Below, in pieces: positions 9,407 to 18,547 of a DNA stretch of 64,000 nt. The DNA is from Hyphomonadaceae bacterium. Lineage in GTDB: Bacteria; Pseudomonadota; Alphaproteobacteria; Caulobacterales; Hyphomonadaceae. A program made the translations under genes and the position numbers. The stretch is taken from positions 434,001 through 498,000 of the forward strand of contig JANSWU010000002.1 of NCBI GenBank assembly GCA_024743315.1, in the 5' to 3' direction. The notes under the pieces were generated by a model. It was not told where the DNA came from, made no database searches, and worked only from the letters and a program-made list of their open reading frames with translations. Numbering within the stretch: position 1 is the stretch's first letter; every line of letters starts with the position of its first letter.

Positions 9407-9461
9407 CGTTGATCCTTTCCTCCTGAAAGCCGGAACCAAGTCGCAACGAAAATCTCAGGAA

Positions 9462-9479
9462 ACTGTCCGATCTGACAGT
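9462..9479. promoter_or_regulatory. lux-box-like 18-bp dyad in a divergent promoter region
   Basis: ACTGTCCGATCTGACAGT: six-base arms ACTGTC and GACAGT pair perfectly around a GATC-containing core, with only one mismatched pair inside. Length and layout match 18-bp sites of LuxR-family regulators such as tra boxes and phz boxes. It lies 56 bases upstream of the start at 8828-9406 and 68 bases upstream of the start at 9547. A hexamer TAGTCT at 9502-9507 sits roughly where a -10 would fall for activation of the rightward gene. The LuxR-type gene 650 bases away is the obvious candidate binder; this is inference. Confidence 0.5.
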
Positions 9480-9546
9480 CGAACCCGCCAATAGGGCCGG
9501 ATAGTCTCAACTTTAAAGAGCGGGCAGTTCGCATTGAAGGGTCATC

Positions 9547-10101
9547 ATGGACATCAAAATCGCAAAACCAATCGGCGCGATCGCGTCGTCAATCTGTTTC
9601 CTCGCCATCTCCGGATCCGGCGCGGCCAATGCCGCCAGTTCCGAAGAGGCGCGCTACACACATCCTGCCTGCGCCGACAGTTCCAAGGCGATTTGTGGTG
9701 TCATCGTCATGGGCGCTGCCGGGGCCTACACACTCGATTGGGTATCGGTGACCGCGCGTGATAGCCAACCTGACAGCCAGGAAACGCACCCTTCATGTTC
9801 GACCGCGGGCAAGAAGCTCGACCGCAATGTGCCCGCCGGCAATTATGATACGTTCATCATGCCGGCGTCCTGCGCATATACGCTGAAAGTTGGTATCCTG
9901 GCTGGGAACAATAAGGATCAGAATCTGTTCCTCACCCCCGGATGCCAGATCATTGCGCGCGTCGATGGCACCGTGGTCAACAATAGCTGGAAATCGAACA
10001 AGGTCTCGACCCTATCCGAGCAAGTGCCCACCAATAGCTCTGGCAAGCCAATTGATCGCGGCGGCCACAAGTGCGGCAAGCTGAAGAATGCCGGCTTTTA
10101 G
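9547..10101 (+). CDS. Secreted Cys-containing protein of unknown function
   Basis: A 184-residue product I do not recognise. It has a Sec signal peptide (MDIKIAKPIGAIASSICFLA, cleavage probably after AANA), then a mature domain with six Cys (HPAC, AIC, PSC, ASC, PGC, HKC), an even number that suggests disulfide bonds outside the cytoplasm. The segments AAGAYTLDWVSVTARD and ASCAYTLKVGILAG look like beta strands. It is divergent from the other unknown secreted gene and 99 bases upstream of the secretin-like gene on the same strand. Confidence 0.7.
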   Translation: MDIKIAKPIGAIASSICFLAISGSGAANAASSEEARYTHPACADSSKAICGVIVMGAAGAYTLDWVSVTARDSQPDSQETHPSCSTAGKKLDRNVPAGNYDTFIMPASCAYTLKVGILAGNNKDQNLFLTPGCQIIARVDGTVVNNSWKSNKVSTLSEQVPTNSSGKPIDRGGHKCGKLKNAGF

Positions 10102-10200
10102 ATTGTAACGAAAAGGCGGGGACGTCGCCAAATGTAGTCAGAACGGAAATCCAAGCATGCGTCTCAGATGGATCGTGATTGCGCGGACCGCCACGCTTTG

Positions 10201-11649
10201 ATGGCTCACAAGCTCTTCAATTCCTGGCGCGCCTGGGCCATCGCCATCTTAATGGGTTCTCTTGCTGGCTGCATCGCCGATCCGGACTTCTCAACGGAGT
10301 CCGATCGGTCGCGCCTATTGGCGGCATATGAGGCGCAAGCGGCGACCATGTCCGACGCGCAGGCGGCGCGTGAGCGCGCGGAAATTCGACACATCTCTGT
10401 CACCACAGCGCCCGACGCATCGCAAAATAGGGTTTCGGTCGATCTCCTGCGTGCATCGCGGCAAACCGTGCTCTCACGCATCTTGCATCAATCCGGGCTC
10501 GGCCATATTGGCAGCGAAGGACGGGTGCGCGGCCGCGTGACGGCGCGCTTCGTCGAGATGCCGATCATCGACGCCTTGAACCTGATCTTGGAAGAGACAG
10601 GCGTGACCGCGACTTTGCAAGCGGATGTGGTCCATTTTGGCCTTGCACAACCGGTTTCTGACAGCGGTGGAAACCCTGTCTTTGAAAGCCGCGAAATCTT
10701 GCTTCAACACCTCGCCGCCGAGGATGCGGTGGCGCTTTTACAAAACCTATTCCAGTCGGATGAAGGCATTGATGAAGGACGGTTTTCTGTGGCCAGCGTC
10801 ACCGAGCTCAATGCCGTTTTCGTCTCAGGGCCGTCTGACTTGGTGGCGCAAGCGGTGACCGTTATCGCTCGGGCTGATCGTCCTGTCGCGCATGTGATCA
10901 TAGAAGCGCTCGTGGTCGACGTGGATACGTCGAGCGTCGAGTCGATCGCGCTCAGTTTCGCAGATGGTGCTGCAGGCACGTTTGAGGCGATGAGCCTGAT
11001 CCCGGGTCAAACGGGTGGCAGTATCGTGACGTCTTTCTCCGATCTGGCGGCCAATTCTGCACAGGTGACGGCGACCATCGACTTTCTGGCGGCGCAAAAT
11101 GCAGCGCAAATCGTGGCGCGTCCCTATATCGCCACGCGCAGCACGCAACCGGCGAGTATTGAGATCGTCAATGATCAATTTGCCCGCGTCGACACATCTG
11201 GCGACGACTCTTCGATCATCAGCACGGACTCGATTACGGCGGGTATTACGATGCAAATCACCCCGAGCGTGACCGAGGGCAATGCCATCCGCATGGACGT
11301 ATCACTGGAAGAGTCGAGGTTCGGCGCGACCGCCGGGGACATAATCATCAGCAAAGAGCGAAACAGCGCGTCGACGTCTATGGTGGTCGACAGCGGCCAG
11401 ACCATCATGATTGGCGGGCTGAATTCACGGTATCGTATTTCAGAACGCGCCGGCTTGCCCTGGCTTCGACATGTTCCCGTCTTGAGCCTGTTCGCTGGGG
11501 AACAAAGCGCCTTGGAAACGCGGCGGGAACTGGTTGTCTATCTGACGCCATATATCTGGACGCCAGGCCTGTCAGACCCAAGACCTCTGCCAGGCGAACC
11601 CGATCCGATTTTTTCGAAACGGTTGAGCCTTGAAGGTGGACAGGAATAA
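10201..11649 (+). CDS. Secretin-like outer-membrane lipoprotein (orphan)
   Basis: A 482-residue protein resembling type II/IV secretins (GspD/PilQ family), which form ring channels in the outer membrane. The signal sequence ends in the lipobox LAGC (Cys24). A short N-domain (about 90-200) precedes the secretin domain, whose C-terminal signature is visible as LPWLRHVPVLSLFAGEQ followed by ETRRELVVYLTPYIW. No other secretion or pilus subunits lie nearby. The ATG at 10201 is used because it begins the signal peptide directly; an in-frame ATG at 10168 would add 11 polar residues. A 14-codon frame (10157-10201) overlaps this start as TGATG. The gene ends 15 bases before the convergent topA. Confidence 0.8.
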   Translation: MAHKLFNSWRAWAIAILMGSLAGCIADPDFSTESDRSRLLAAYEAQAATMSDAQAARERAEIRHISVTTAPDASQNRVSVDLLRASRQTVLSRILHQSGLGHIGSEGRVRGRVTARFVEMPIIDALNLILEETGVTATLQADVVHFGLAQPVSDSGGNPVFESREILLQHLAAEDAVALLQNLFQSDEGIDEGRFSVASVTELNAVFVSGPSDLVAQAVTVIARADRPVAHVIIEALVVDVDTSSVESIALSFADGAAGTFEAMSLIPGQTGGSIVTSFSDLAANSAQVTATIDFLAAQNAAQIVARPYIATRSTQPASIEIVNDQFARVDTSGDDSSIISTDSITAGITMQITPSVTEGNAIRMDVSLEESRFGATAGDIIISKERNSASTSMVVDSGQTIMIGGLNSRYRISERAGLPWLRHVPVLSLFAGEQSALETRRELVVYLTPYIWTPGLSDPRPLPGEPDPIFSKRLSLEGGQE

Positions 11650-11664
11650 GCGAATACGACGCGC

Positions 11665-14214
11665 TTATTTCTTGGTCGGGGCTTTCTTCTTTTTGGCCGC
11701 GCGTTTCTTCTTACCGCCCTTGGCTTCCTTTTCTGCCAGGATTTCCAGCGCCTGATCGATATTGATCTCGGTTGGCTGCATATCCTTGGGCAGCGTCGCA
11801 TTGGTCTTCTGGTGTTTGATATAGGGCCCATAACGACCATCCAGCACCTGCACCGGGTCGCCGCTCGACGGATGCGCGCCGAGGTCTTTCAGTACCTTTG
11901 GCGCAGCGCGACCGCCGCGACCGCCGCCCGCCCGTTTGTCTGCGATTAGAGATACGGCGCGGTTCAGGCCGATGGTGAACATCTCCTCGACACTCGAAAG
12001 ATTGGCGAAGGTGCGTTGGTGCTGAACATAGGGCCCATAGCGGCCAAGATTGGCGAGGATCGGTTCCTCATCTTCCGGGTGCTTGCCAACTTCGCGGGGC
12101 AGGCTGATCAGCATGATCGCCTTGTCGGCATCAAGCTCCTGCGGCGACCAGCCTTTAGGCAGGCTGGAGCGTTTGGGCTTGTCCTCGCCAATATCCATTT
12201 CGAGATAGGGCCCGAACCGCCCGGATTTGAGCAGGATAGGCTGACCGGTGTCAGGGTGCACCGCAACTTCTTCCCCGTCCGGATTGATCGCATTCTCGGC
12301 TTCTTCCTGGGTCGAGAAGGGACGGGTAAATTTGCATTCCGGATAATTCGAGCAGCCGACAAAGGCACCATGGCGACCGAGTTTAAGGCTCAGTTCACCC
12401 TGATTGCAGAGTGGGCAAAGACGCGGGTTTTCTTTGGTGTTGCCTTTCTCGTCGACCGGCGGAAAGACATGATGTCCGAGAACGTCATTGAGCGTGTCGA
12501 GCACCTCGGTAATCCGTAAGTCCTTGGTCTCATTTATGGAGGCGGTGAACTGCGTCCAGAATTCCCGCAAAAAGGCTTTCCAATCGAGCTTGCCGTCTGA
12601 AATGACATCCAGTTTTTCTTCGAGATTGGCGGTGTAGTCATACTCGACATAGCGCTTGAAGAAATTTTCGAGGAAAGACGTGACGAGGATCCCTTTATCC
12701 TCGGGGATCAATTGCTTCTTGTCGATGCGAACATAGTCGCGATCCACCAGGGTCGAAAGGGTCGAGGCATAGGTCGACGGCCGCCCGATGCCGAGCTCTT
12801 CCAGCTTCTTGACCAATGAGGCTTCGGTATAGCGGGGCGGGGGATTGGTGAAATGCTGCTCGGATTTGGCTTCCAAGAGGTCAGCATGATCGCCTTCGCT
12901 CAGCTTTGGCAAGCGAGCTTCGGCATCCTCGTCCTTATCCGTGTCGTCACGACCTTCAGTATAGAGCTTGATAAAGCCATCAAAGATCAGAACCTGACCG
13001 GTGGCGCGCAAAGCGGCCGTCTTGTCCTTGTTCGGTAAATCGATCGTTGTGCGTTCGAATTTGGCCGGCTCCATCTGAGACGCGACGGCCCGGCGCCAGA
13101 TCAGGGCGTAGAGTTTCCACAGATCGCCGTCCGATTGCTTATAATCATCCGGGCGCAGTCCGAAATTTGTGGGCCGGATCGCTTCGTGAGCTTCCTGGGC
13201 ATTCTTCTGCTTCGAGGAATAGCGGCGCGGCTTTTCTGGCAAGTATTGCGCGCCATAATGGCTTTGAATGTGATCGCGTGCGGCGTGATAGGCCTCCTCG
13301 GCCATATTGACGCCGTCGGTTCGCATATAGGTGATGCGCCCCTCTTCATACAGCTTCTGCGCGGCCTGCATCGTCCGCTTGGCCGAGAAGCCGAGCTTGC
13401 GCGAGGCGTCTTGTTGCAGCGTTGATGTAATAAAAGGTGGCGGTGGATTGCGTTTGACTGGCTTGGCTTCAACGCTAGCGACCGAATAGCCGCCCAGCTT
13501 CACGGCATCGAGCGCTGTCTGGGCCGTAGCGGCATTCGGCAAATCAAACTTTTTCAGAGTCTTGCCATTCAGCGCATGCAGACGGGCTTCGAAGTCCGTA
13601 CCATCCGGGGCACGAAGCTTCGTGCCGATGGTCCAGTATTCTTCAGGTTTGAACTTCTCGATCTCGAGCTCGCGGTCGACAACGATGCGCAGGGCCACAG
13701 ATTGCACCCGTCCGGCCGAACGCGATCCAGGCAGCTTGCGCCAGAGAACCGGCGACAGGTTGAACCCCACCAGATAATCGAGCGCGCGCCGAGCAAGGTA
13801 AGCGTCGACCAGTTCCTGATCGATCTCACGCGGGTTTTCCATCGCGCTGGTCACGGCAGCTTTGGTGATCGCATTGAACACGACCCGCTCAATCTGCGTG
13901 TCTTTCTTGATTGCGCGACGCTTTTTCAATGCATCCAGCAAATGCCAAGAAATCGCTTCTCCCTCGCGATCGGGGTCGGTTGCGAGGATAAGCTTGTCAC
14001 CGGATTTTACCGCTTCCGCGATCTCGCGAATGCGCGCCTGACTTTTCGAGTCAGCCTGCCAGATCATCTCAAAATCATTGTCGGGATCTACAGATCCGTC
14101 TTTGGAGGGCAGGTCTCGAATATGCCCATAAGAGGCGAGGACTTTGTAGTCTTTTCCGAGATACTTGTTGATCGTCTTTGCTTTTGCAGGGGACTCAACA
14201 ACAACAACTTTCAT
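11665..14214 (-). CDS. topA: DNA topoisomerase I
   Basis: A 849-residue type IA topoisomerase that relaxes negative supercoils. The N-terminal Toprim domain has VVVESPAKAKT and the acidic motif ATDPDREGEA. The nucleophile is Tyr296 in GRITYMRTDG. A four-Cys zinc ribbon (CPLC...CSNYPEC) and topo C-terminal repeats (GRYGPYVQHQ, GRYGPYIKHQ) follow, ending in a Lys/Ala-rich tail. It is downstream of lptG on the same strand with a 78-base gap. Many alphaproteobacteria have rnr next to topA; here about 5 kb of other genes intervene. Confidence 0.96.
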   Translation of the reverse strand: MKVVVVESPAKAKTINKYLGKDYKVLASYGHIRDLPSKDGSVDPDNDFEMIWQADSKSQARIREIAEAVKSGDKLILATDPDREGEAISWHLLDALKKRRAIKKDTQIERVVFNAITKAAVTSAMENPREIDQELVDAYLARRALDYLVGFNLSPVLWRKLPGSRSAGRVQSVALRIVVDRELEIEKFKPEEYWTIGTKLRAPDGTDFEARLHALNGKTLKKFDLPNAATAQTALDAVKLGGYSVASVEAKPVKRNPPPPFITSTLQQDASRKLGFSAKRTMQAAQKLYEEGRITYMRTDGVNMAEEAYHAARDHIQSHYGAQYLPEKPRRYSSKQKNAQEAHEAIRPTNFGLRPDDYKQSDGDLWKLYALIWRRAVASQMEPAKFERTTIDLPNKDKTAALRATGQVLIFDGFIKLYTEGRDDTDKDEDAEARLPKLSEGDHADLLEAKSEQHFTNPPPRYTEASLVKKLEELGIGRPSTYASTLSTLVDRDYVRIDKKQLIPEDKGILVTSFLENFFKRYVEYDYTANLEEKLDVISDGKLDWKAFLREFWTQFTASINETKDLRITEVLDTLNDVLGHHVFPPVDEKGNTKENPRLCPLCNQGELSLKLGRHGAFVGCSNYPECKFTRPFSTQEEAENAINPDGEEVAVHPDTGQPILLKSGRFGPYLEMDIGEDKPKRSSLPKGWSPQELDADKAIMLISLPREVGKHPEDEEPILANLGRYGPYVQHQRTFANLSSVEEMFTIGLNRAVSLIADKRAGGGRGGRAAPKVLKDLGAHPSSGDPVQVLDGRYGPYIKHQKTNATLPKDMQPTEINIDQALEILAEKEAKGGKKKRAAKKKKAPTKK

Positions 14215-14292
14215 GGGAGGACGGCTCCTGACCGGGCTTCAAGGCGCCGGAAAGTGGTTGGGGCCGCGGCCTCTGTCAAGGTGCGACTTTGT

Positions 14293-15411
14293 TCAACCGT
14301 CTTCTTGATAGGCGAGAACGGTGAGGGAAATGAACAAGGCACACAAGGCGGGGGACCAAGCCGCAATCACAGCAGGGATTGCGCCTGATGAGCCGAAACT
14401 CGAGGCGATTTGCGTGACGAAGAAAAGCGCAACCGCGGCTCCGGCGCCGACTGCGATTAACCTGCTGGTACCGCCCAAGCGTGACAATCGAAGACACACA
14501 ATGGCGCCGATCAGGGCCATTGCGGTGTAGAGAACTGGCAAGGCCGTGAGGCCAAACCAGCGCATGGAAAAGCGCGAGGTGTCGAGACCGGCGCGGCCAG
14601 TCTGAGCAATGAATTGCGGCAAGCTCCAAAATCCAATCGTGTTTGGCGAAGTGAAGCGAGACAGCAAAGTATTTGGGTCCAGGTCAGTTTCGATGGCGAG
14701 ATTGTCGAGCCGTTGTGGCGGATTGCCAGGCGTGTTCTCGACCAGGTCCGTCAATTGCCAAAAGCCGCCAGAAATCGTCGCTGTCTTGGCATCAATTCGG
14801 CGAATGAACCGAAACCTGGAAGTCGGTCTTGCGCCCTCATAGACCCGGCCTTCTTCCAGGAAACGTACATCCGTGAAGACTTGTCCAGTGCTGTCAACCG
14901 AGGCTGCGTGAATGACGATTTGGCTGTCATCTGTGCCTTGTCGCAACCAGACGTCGGAGCGGGCGCGCTCCGCGACTTGTCCACCTTCCTGCAAGAGATT
15001 GGCGCGGGTGGTTTCAAAGCGTTCTGACAGGTGTGCTCCGAGCGGGTTTAGCACGGCCATAGCAAATATGCCGAGACCTGCCGCCATGACCATGACCGGG
15101 GCAAGGAATTGCCATGCCGATTGACCGGTGGCCCGGATTACAGAGAGCTCAGAGCTCTTGGAGAGCTGATTATAGGCGATCATCGCCGCGACCAGGATCG
15201 CGAATGAAAGGGTTTCGAGCAACAGCCCCGGTAGCTTCATCAATGAAAGCTGCACCGCGGTGAGAGGAGAAAGATCAATATCGCTGCCGACCGTGCGGAG
15301 CTGCTCGACCACGTCGACAAGCATAATGGTGATCGAAAAGATTCCGAGCACCAAGCCGAGCGCGATCAGGCACCGGCCAAATATGTAGCGCTGGATCATC
15401 GAGCCCATCAT
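14293..15411 (-). CDS. lptG: LPS export ABC permease LptG
   Basis: A 373-residue inner-membrane permease of the LptB2FG complex that extracts lipopolysaccharide and passes it to LptC. N- and C-terminal membrane helices flank a periplasmic beta-jellyroll region (about 130-260). The start is the first of two ATGs overlapping the lptF stop as ATGA; the open frame extends about 28 codons further upstream inside lptF, but that part is polar and not membrane-like. Confidence 0.9.
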   Translation of the reverse strand: MMGSMIQRYIFGRCLIALGLVLGIFSITIMLVDVVEQLRTVGSDIDLSPLTAVQLSLMKLPGLLLETLSFAILVAAMIAYNQLSKSSELSVIRATGQSAWQFLAPVMVMAAGLGIFAMAVLNPLGAHLSERFETTRANLLQEGGQVAERARSDVWLRQGTDDSQIVIHAASVDSTGQVFTDVRFLEEGRVYEGARPTSRFRFIRRIDAKTATISGGFWQLTDLVENTPGNPPQRLDNLAIETDLDPNTLLSRFTSPNTIGFWSLPQFIAQTGRAGLDTSRFSMRWFGLTALPVLYTAMALIGAIVCLRLSRLGGTSRLIAVGAGAAVALFFVTQIASSFGSSGAIPAVIAAWSPALCALFISLTVLAYQEDG

Positions 15412-16511
15412 GTCCGCGGCGCGCCTTTGATGCGATTGCCACCATAGAACAGGACGTAAGACAAACCGCCAATGGCCAGGATTGGAACCATCCACTGGCC
15501 AATATTCACTGCCGGATCACTGCCGCTTGCTGATTGCACCGATAATTGGATGATGATCAGGACGAGCGCCCCGGAGGATGCGATAACGATCCTTCTCCCA
15601 TATCCGCGTCGGCTGAAATTCCCACCCATGACAGCCAATATGGCCAACATTGCCATGGCGATGCTGATCAGGGGGGAGGATAATCGCGAATTCGCTTCAG
15701 CAAGGAATTCTGCCTCATTACGCCGTTCATTATAGCTCGACCGGTCAATGAAGAGCAGCTCATGCAGGTATCGGTCTGACGCTTTCAGATTGAGCTTGCC
15801 ATCTTCCTTCATGAACGGTGTCAGATCAAAGGTCGACTGTTCAAAATTCAGGATATTGAGCGCGCCATTCTGATCGAGCTGATGGATTTGGCCATTGAAC
15901 ATGACGATTGCAGGCTGCCCGTCGACTTCAATGAAGCGGCCGCGCTCAGCGAGATAGTCGCGGGCATCCGGTTGACCGATCCGTTCTGCGATCTGGACCC
16001 CAATCAGGTCCTGGCCTTGTTGATCGCGCGCGAACACAGTGAGATTTGCGTCAGGGGTCGTGAACTGTCCAGGACGGACAAGGGACGAGGCGAGATCCGC
16101 GCGCGCTTCGCTAATTGTCGCGCGCATTTCGCGTTGCGCGGTCGGCTGTACCCAGAGATTGACGCCAAGATGTGCCACTGCGCCGATCACAGCCAAACGA
16201 ATAATCGGCGAAGAGACTTGCCAGCGCGTCATGCCAGCGGCCTGGGCAACGACGATCTCACTGTCGCGATGCAGGCGATTGAGCGCCCAGATGCTGGCCA
16301 CGAACATCGCCATTGGCATGAGCAGCGCAACAATTTGCGGAACCCCGAGCGCAACGATCTTGAAGAAAGTCAGTGCCCCTTGGCGATTCTCAACAATGAT
16401 TTCGGTCTGAGACAGCCCCTGCGCCAGGATTGCGAGCAGGGTCAATCCACCAACAATGATCAATACAGATCGCAAAACGCGATTGAAGAGATAGCGCTGA
16501 ACGTGATTCAT
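15408..16511 (-). CDS. lptF: LPS export ABC permease LptF
   Basis: A 367-residue partner of LptG in the lipopolysaccharide exporter. It has a YjgP/YjgQ fold: a long N-terminal helix (MNHVQRYLFNRVLRSVLIIV), helices near 50-110, a soluble periplasmic domain, and three C-terminal helices. It is the first gene of lptF-lptG-topA and is divergent from pepA across 95 bases, the usual alphaproteobacterial arrangement. Confidence 0.9.
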   Translation of the reverse strand: MNHVQRYLFNRVLRSVLIIVGGLTLLAILAQGLSQTEIIVENRQGALTFFKIVALGVPQIVALLMPMAMFVASIWALNRLHRDSEIVVAQAAGMTRWQVSSPIIRLAVIGAVAHLGVNLWVQPTAQREMRATISEARADLASSLVRPGQFTTPDANLTVFARDQQGQDLIGVQIAERIGQPDARDYLAERGRFIEVDGQPAIVMFNGQIHQLDQNGALNILNFEQSTFDLTPFMKEDGKLNLKASDRYLHELLFIDRSSYNERRNEAEFLAEANSRLSSPLISIAMAMLAILAVMGGNFSRRGYGRRIVIASSGALVLIIIQLSVQSASGSDPAVNIGQWMVPILAIGGLSYVLFYGGNRIKGAPRT

Positions 16512-16606
16512 CTATGAAATTGTTTGTTTTCCTGTCTCTTTTTCCTGCCTAGCGAGTTGCGCCCGGCGCGTCGATGCTTACTTTGCGGCTCAAACGGAGT
16601 TGTTGC

Positions 16607-18073
16607 ATGAAAATTACATTCACCGATGCTGCCAAAGCAGACATTATCGGGTTTCTCGTCGATCAGGGCGGAAAACTACCCAAAGCCGCAGAAGCGCTTG
16701 ACCAAGAATCTGGTGGATTGCTGAGTGAAGCGCTGAAGTCTGGCCGCTTTGAAGGGAAGGAGGGACAGCAGGCTTTTGTGGTCCTGCCAAAAGGCAGCGC
16801 CGCCAAACGGGCCCTGTTGGTTGGCGGCGGCAAGGCCAAGGGTCGCAATGAGCGTGCCCTCGAGCGCATCGGGGCGGTGGTGTACAAATCGCAAGCCAAT
16901 AGCGGTTTCAAATCCCTGGCGATGACGGTTGGGGGTGCTGATGATGCAGCGCGCATCGCGCTTGGTGCAAAGCTCGCAGCTTATCGCTTTGATGATTATC
17001 GCACCAAACTGAAGGACGAAGACAAACCAAGTCTGACCTCCATTTCTTTCGTGAGCGAGGACGCAAAGGCTGCGAGAGCCGCCTTTAAACCGCTCGATGC
17101 CGGGGCCGACGGCACTTATCTGGCGCGCGATCTCGTCAATATGCCGCCGAACGATCTGTATCCGGGCAGCTATGCTGAAAAAATCGAGACGCTGGCTGAA
17201 CATGGCCTCGAGATCGAAATTCTCGGCGAAAAGGAGCTCGCCAAACTCGGCATGAATTCCATGCTTGGGGTCGGGCAGGGCAGCGTCAAGGAATCCAAGC
17301 TCGGAATCATGAAATGGATGGGCGGCAAAGCCGGCGATGCGCCGGTCGCCCTGGTCGGTAAAGGGGTTTGCTTTGATACCGGTGGGATCTCGCTGAAACC
17401 CGGTGCCGGTATGGAAGACATGCGCGGCGATATGGGGGGATCGGCGGCTGTCGTTGGCGCCATGCTGGCCTTGGCCAAACGCAAAGCCAAAGCCAATGTC
17501 GTCGGCTTGGTCGGTCTGGTTGAAAACATGCCAGACGGCGACGCCATTCGCCCGGGCGACATATTGCGATCGGCGTCGGGGCAGACCATTGAAGTGCAGA
17601 ACACTGACGCTGAAGGCCGTCTCGTGCTCTGTGATGTGCTCTGGTACACGCAGGAAAAATACAAACCCGCCGCGATCGTCGATCTGGCGACGCTGACCGG
17701 CGCAATCGTGATTGGGCTTGGTCACCACCATGCAGGCATGTTCACCAATAATGACAAGCTGGCCGATCAACTGACCGCCGCTGGCCTGGCCGAAGGGGAG
17801 CGCGTCTGGCGCATGCCGCTGGGACCGGAATATGACAAACAGCTGAAGTCGAAATTCGCCGATATGCGCAATATTGGCGGGCGCGCAGCCGGCTCGATCA
17901 CGGCAGCGCAATTCCTCCAGCGCTTTATCCAGGATGGCCAAACCTGGGCGCACCTGGACATTGCCGGCGTGGCCTGGGTTGAGGGCGAAAAAGCCCCGAC
18001 CGACCCGAGCTGGGCCAGTGGCTTCGGGCCGCGGCTGCTCGATCGCTGGATCGCGGACAATTATGAAAGCTAA
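16607..18073 (+). CDS. pepA: Leucyl aminopeptidase (M17)
   Basis: A 488-residue cytosolic metallo-aminopeptidase that removes N-terminal residues and recycles peptides; some family members also bind DNA. The C-terminal catalytic domain contains GKGVCFDTGGISLKP and the M17 signature NTDAEGRL, which provide the two-metal site. The ATG at 16607 follows GGAG at a suitable distance; the open frame extends 11 codons upstream to 16574. It is followed three bases later by holC. Confidence 0.94.
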   Translation: MKITFTDAAKADIIGFLVDQGGKLPKAAEALDQESGGLLSEALKSGRFEGKEGQQAFVVLPKGSAAKRALLVGGGKAKGRNERALERIGAVVYKSQANSGFKSLAMTVGGADDAARIALGAKLAAYRFDDYRTKLKDEDKPSLTSISFVSEDAKAARAAFKPLDAGADGTYLARDLVNMPPNDLYPGSYAEKIETLAEHGLEIEILGEKELAKLGMNSMLGVGQGSVKESKLGIMKWMGGKAGDAPVALVGKGVCFDTGGISLKPGAGMEDMRGDMGGSAAVVGAMLALAKRKAKANVVGLVGLVENMPDGDAIRPGDILRSASGQTIEVQNTDAEGRLVLCDVLWYTQEKYKPAAIVDLATLTGAIVIGLGHHHAGMFTNNDKLADQLTAAGLAEGERVWRMPLGPEYDKQLKSKFADMRNIGGRAAGSITAAQFLQRFIQDGQTWAHLDIAGVAWVEGEKAPTDPSWASGFGPRLLDRWIADNYES

Positions 18074-18076
18074 TCG

Positions 18077-18547
18077 ATGAGCGAGGCCCAGAAGCCCGAA
18101 TGGTGGTTTTATCACCTGCAGCGGACAACGCTGGAACGGGCGGTCGGGCCTCTGCTCGAAAAGTGCCTTGAGCGCGGTTGGCGGGTATTGGCGATCAGTC
18201 CTGACGCGTCGCGACGGGCGGCTCTGGATGAAGCGCTTTGGACCTATGATGATCAAAGCTTTCTCCCGCATGGGCAGTCTGAGGCTGAAGGACTGGCGGC
18301 TGACGCCCAACCCATTCTGATCGCGGGGACCACGGACAACCAGAATGGCGCCGCGGTCGCGCTGCTCATGGATGGCGTCGAGCTCGCGGTCGATGCACCA
18401 TTCGAGCGGTGTATGGTGATGTTCGATGATGGTGACAGCGCCACCCGCCAAAAGGCGCGTGAGCAGTTCAAGGCGGCCAAAGATGCCGGCTTGTCGGCGC
18501 GCTATTTCCAACAACGCGGACGCGGCTGGAAGGAAGCTGGAAAGTGA
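18077..18547 (+). CDS. holC: DNA polymerase III chi subunit
   Basis: A 156-residue HolC-type protein (EWWFYHLQRTTLERAVGPLL at the start). The chi subunit links the clamp loader to single-strand binding protein. It has the usual length and sits directly after pepA, its conserved neighbour. The stop overlaps the GTG start of the next gene by four bases (GTGA). Confidence 0.9.
   Translation: MSEAQKPEWWFYHLQRTTLERAVGPLLEKCLERGWRVLAISPDASRRAALDEALWTYDDQSFLPHGQSEAEGLAADAQPILIAGTTDNQNGAAVALLMDGVELAVDAPFERCMVMFDDGDSATRQKAREQFKAAKDAGLSARYFQQRGRGWKEAGK

Noticed and set aside
16676-18514. A 612-codon open frame on the minus strand opposite pepA and holC
   Set aside because: It covers two well-supported genes in the opposite direction, has no recognisable domain and is the usual by-product of G+C-rich codon bias.
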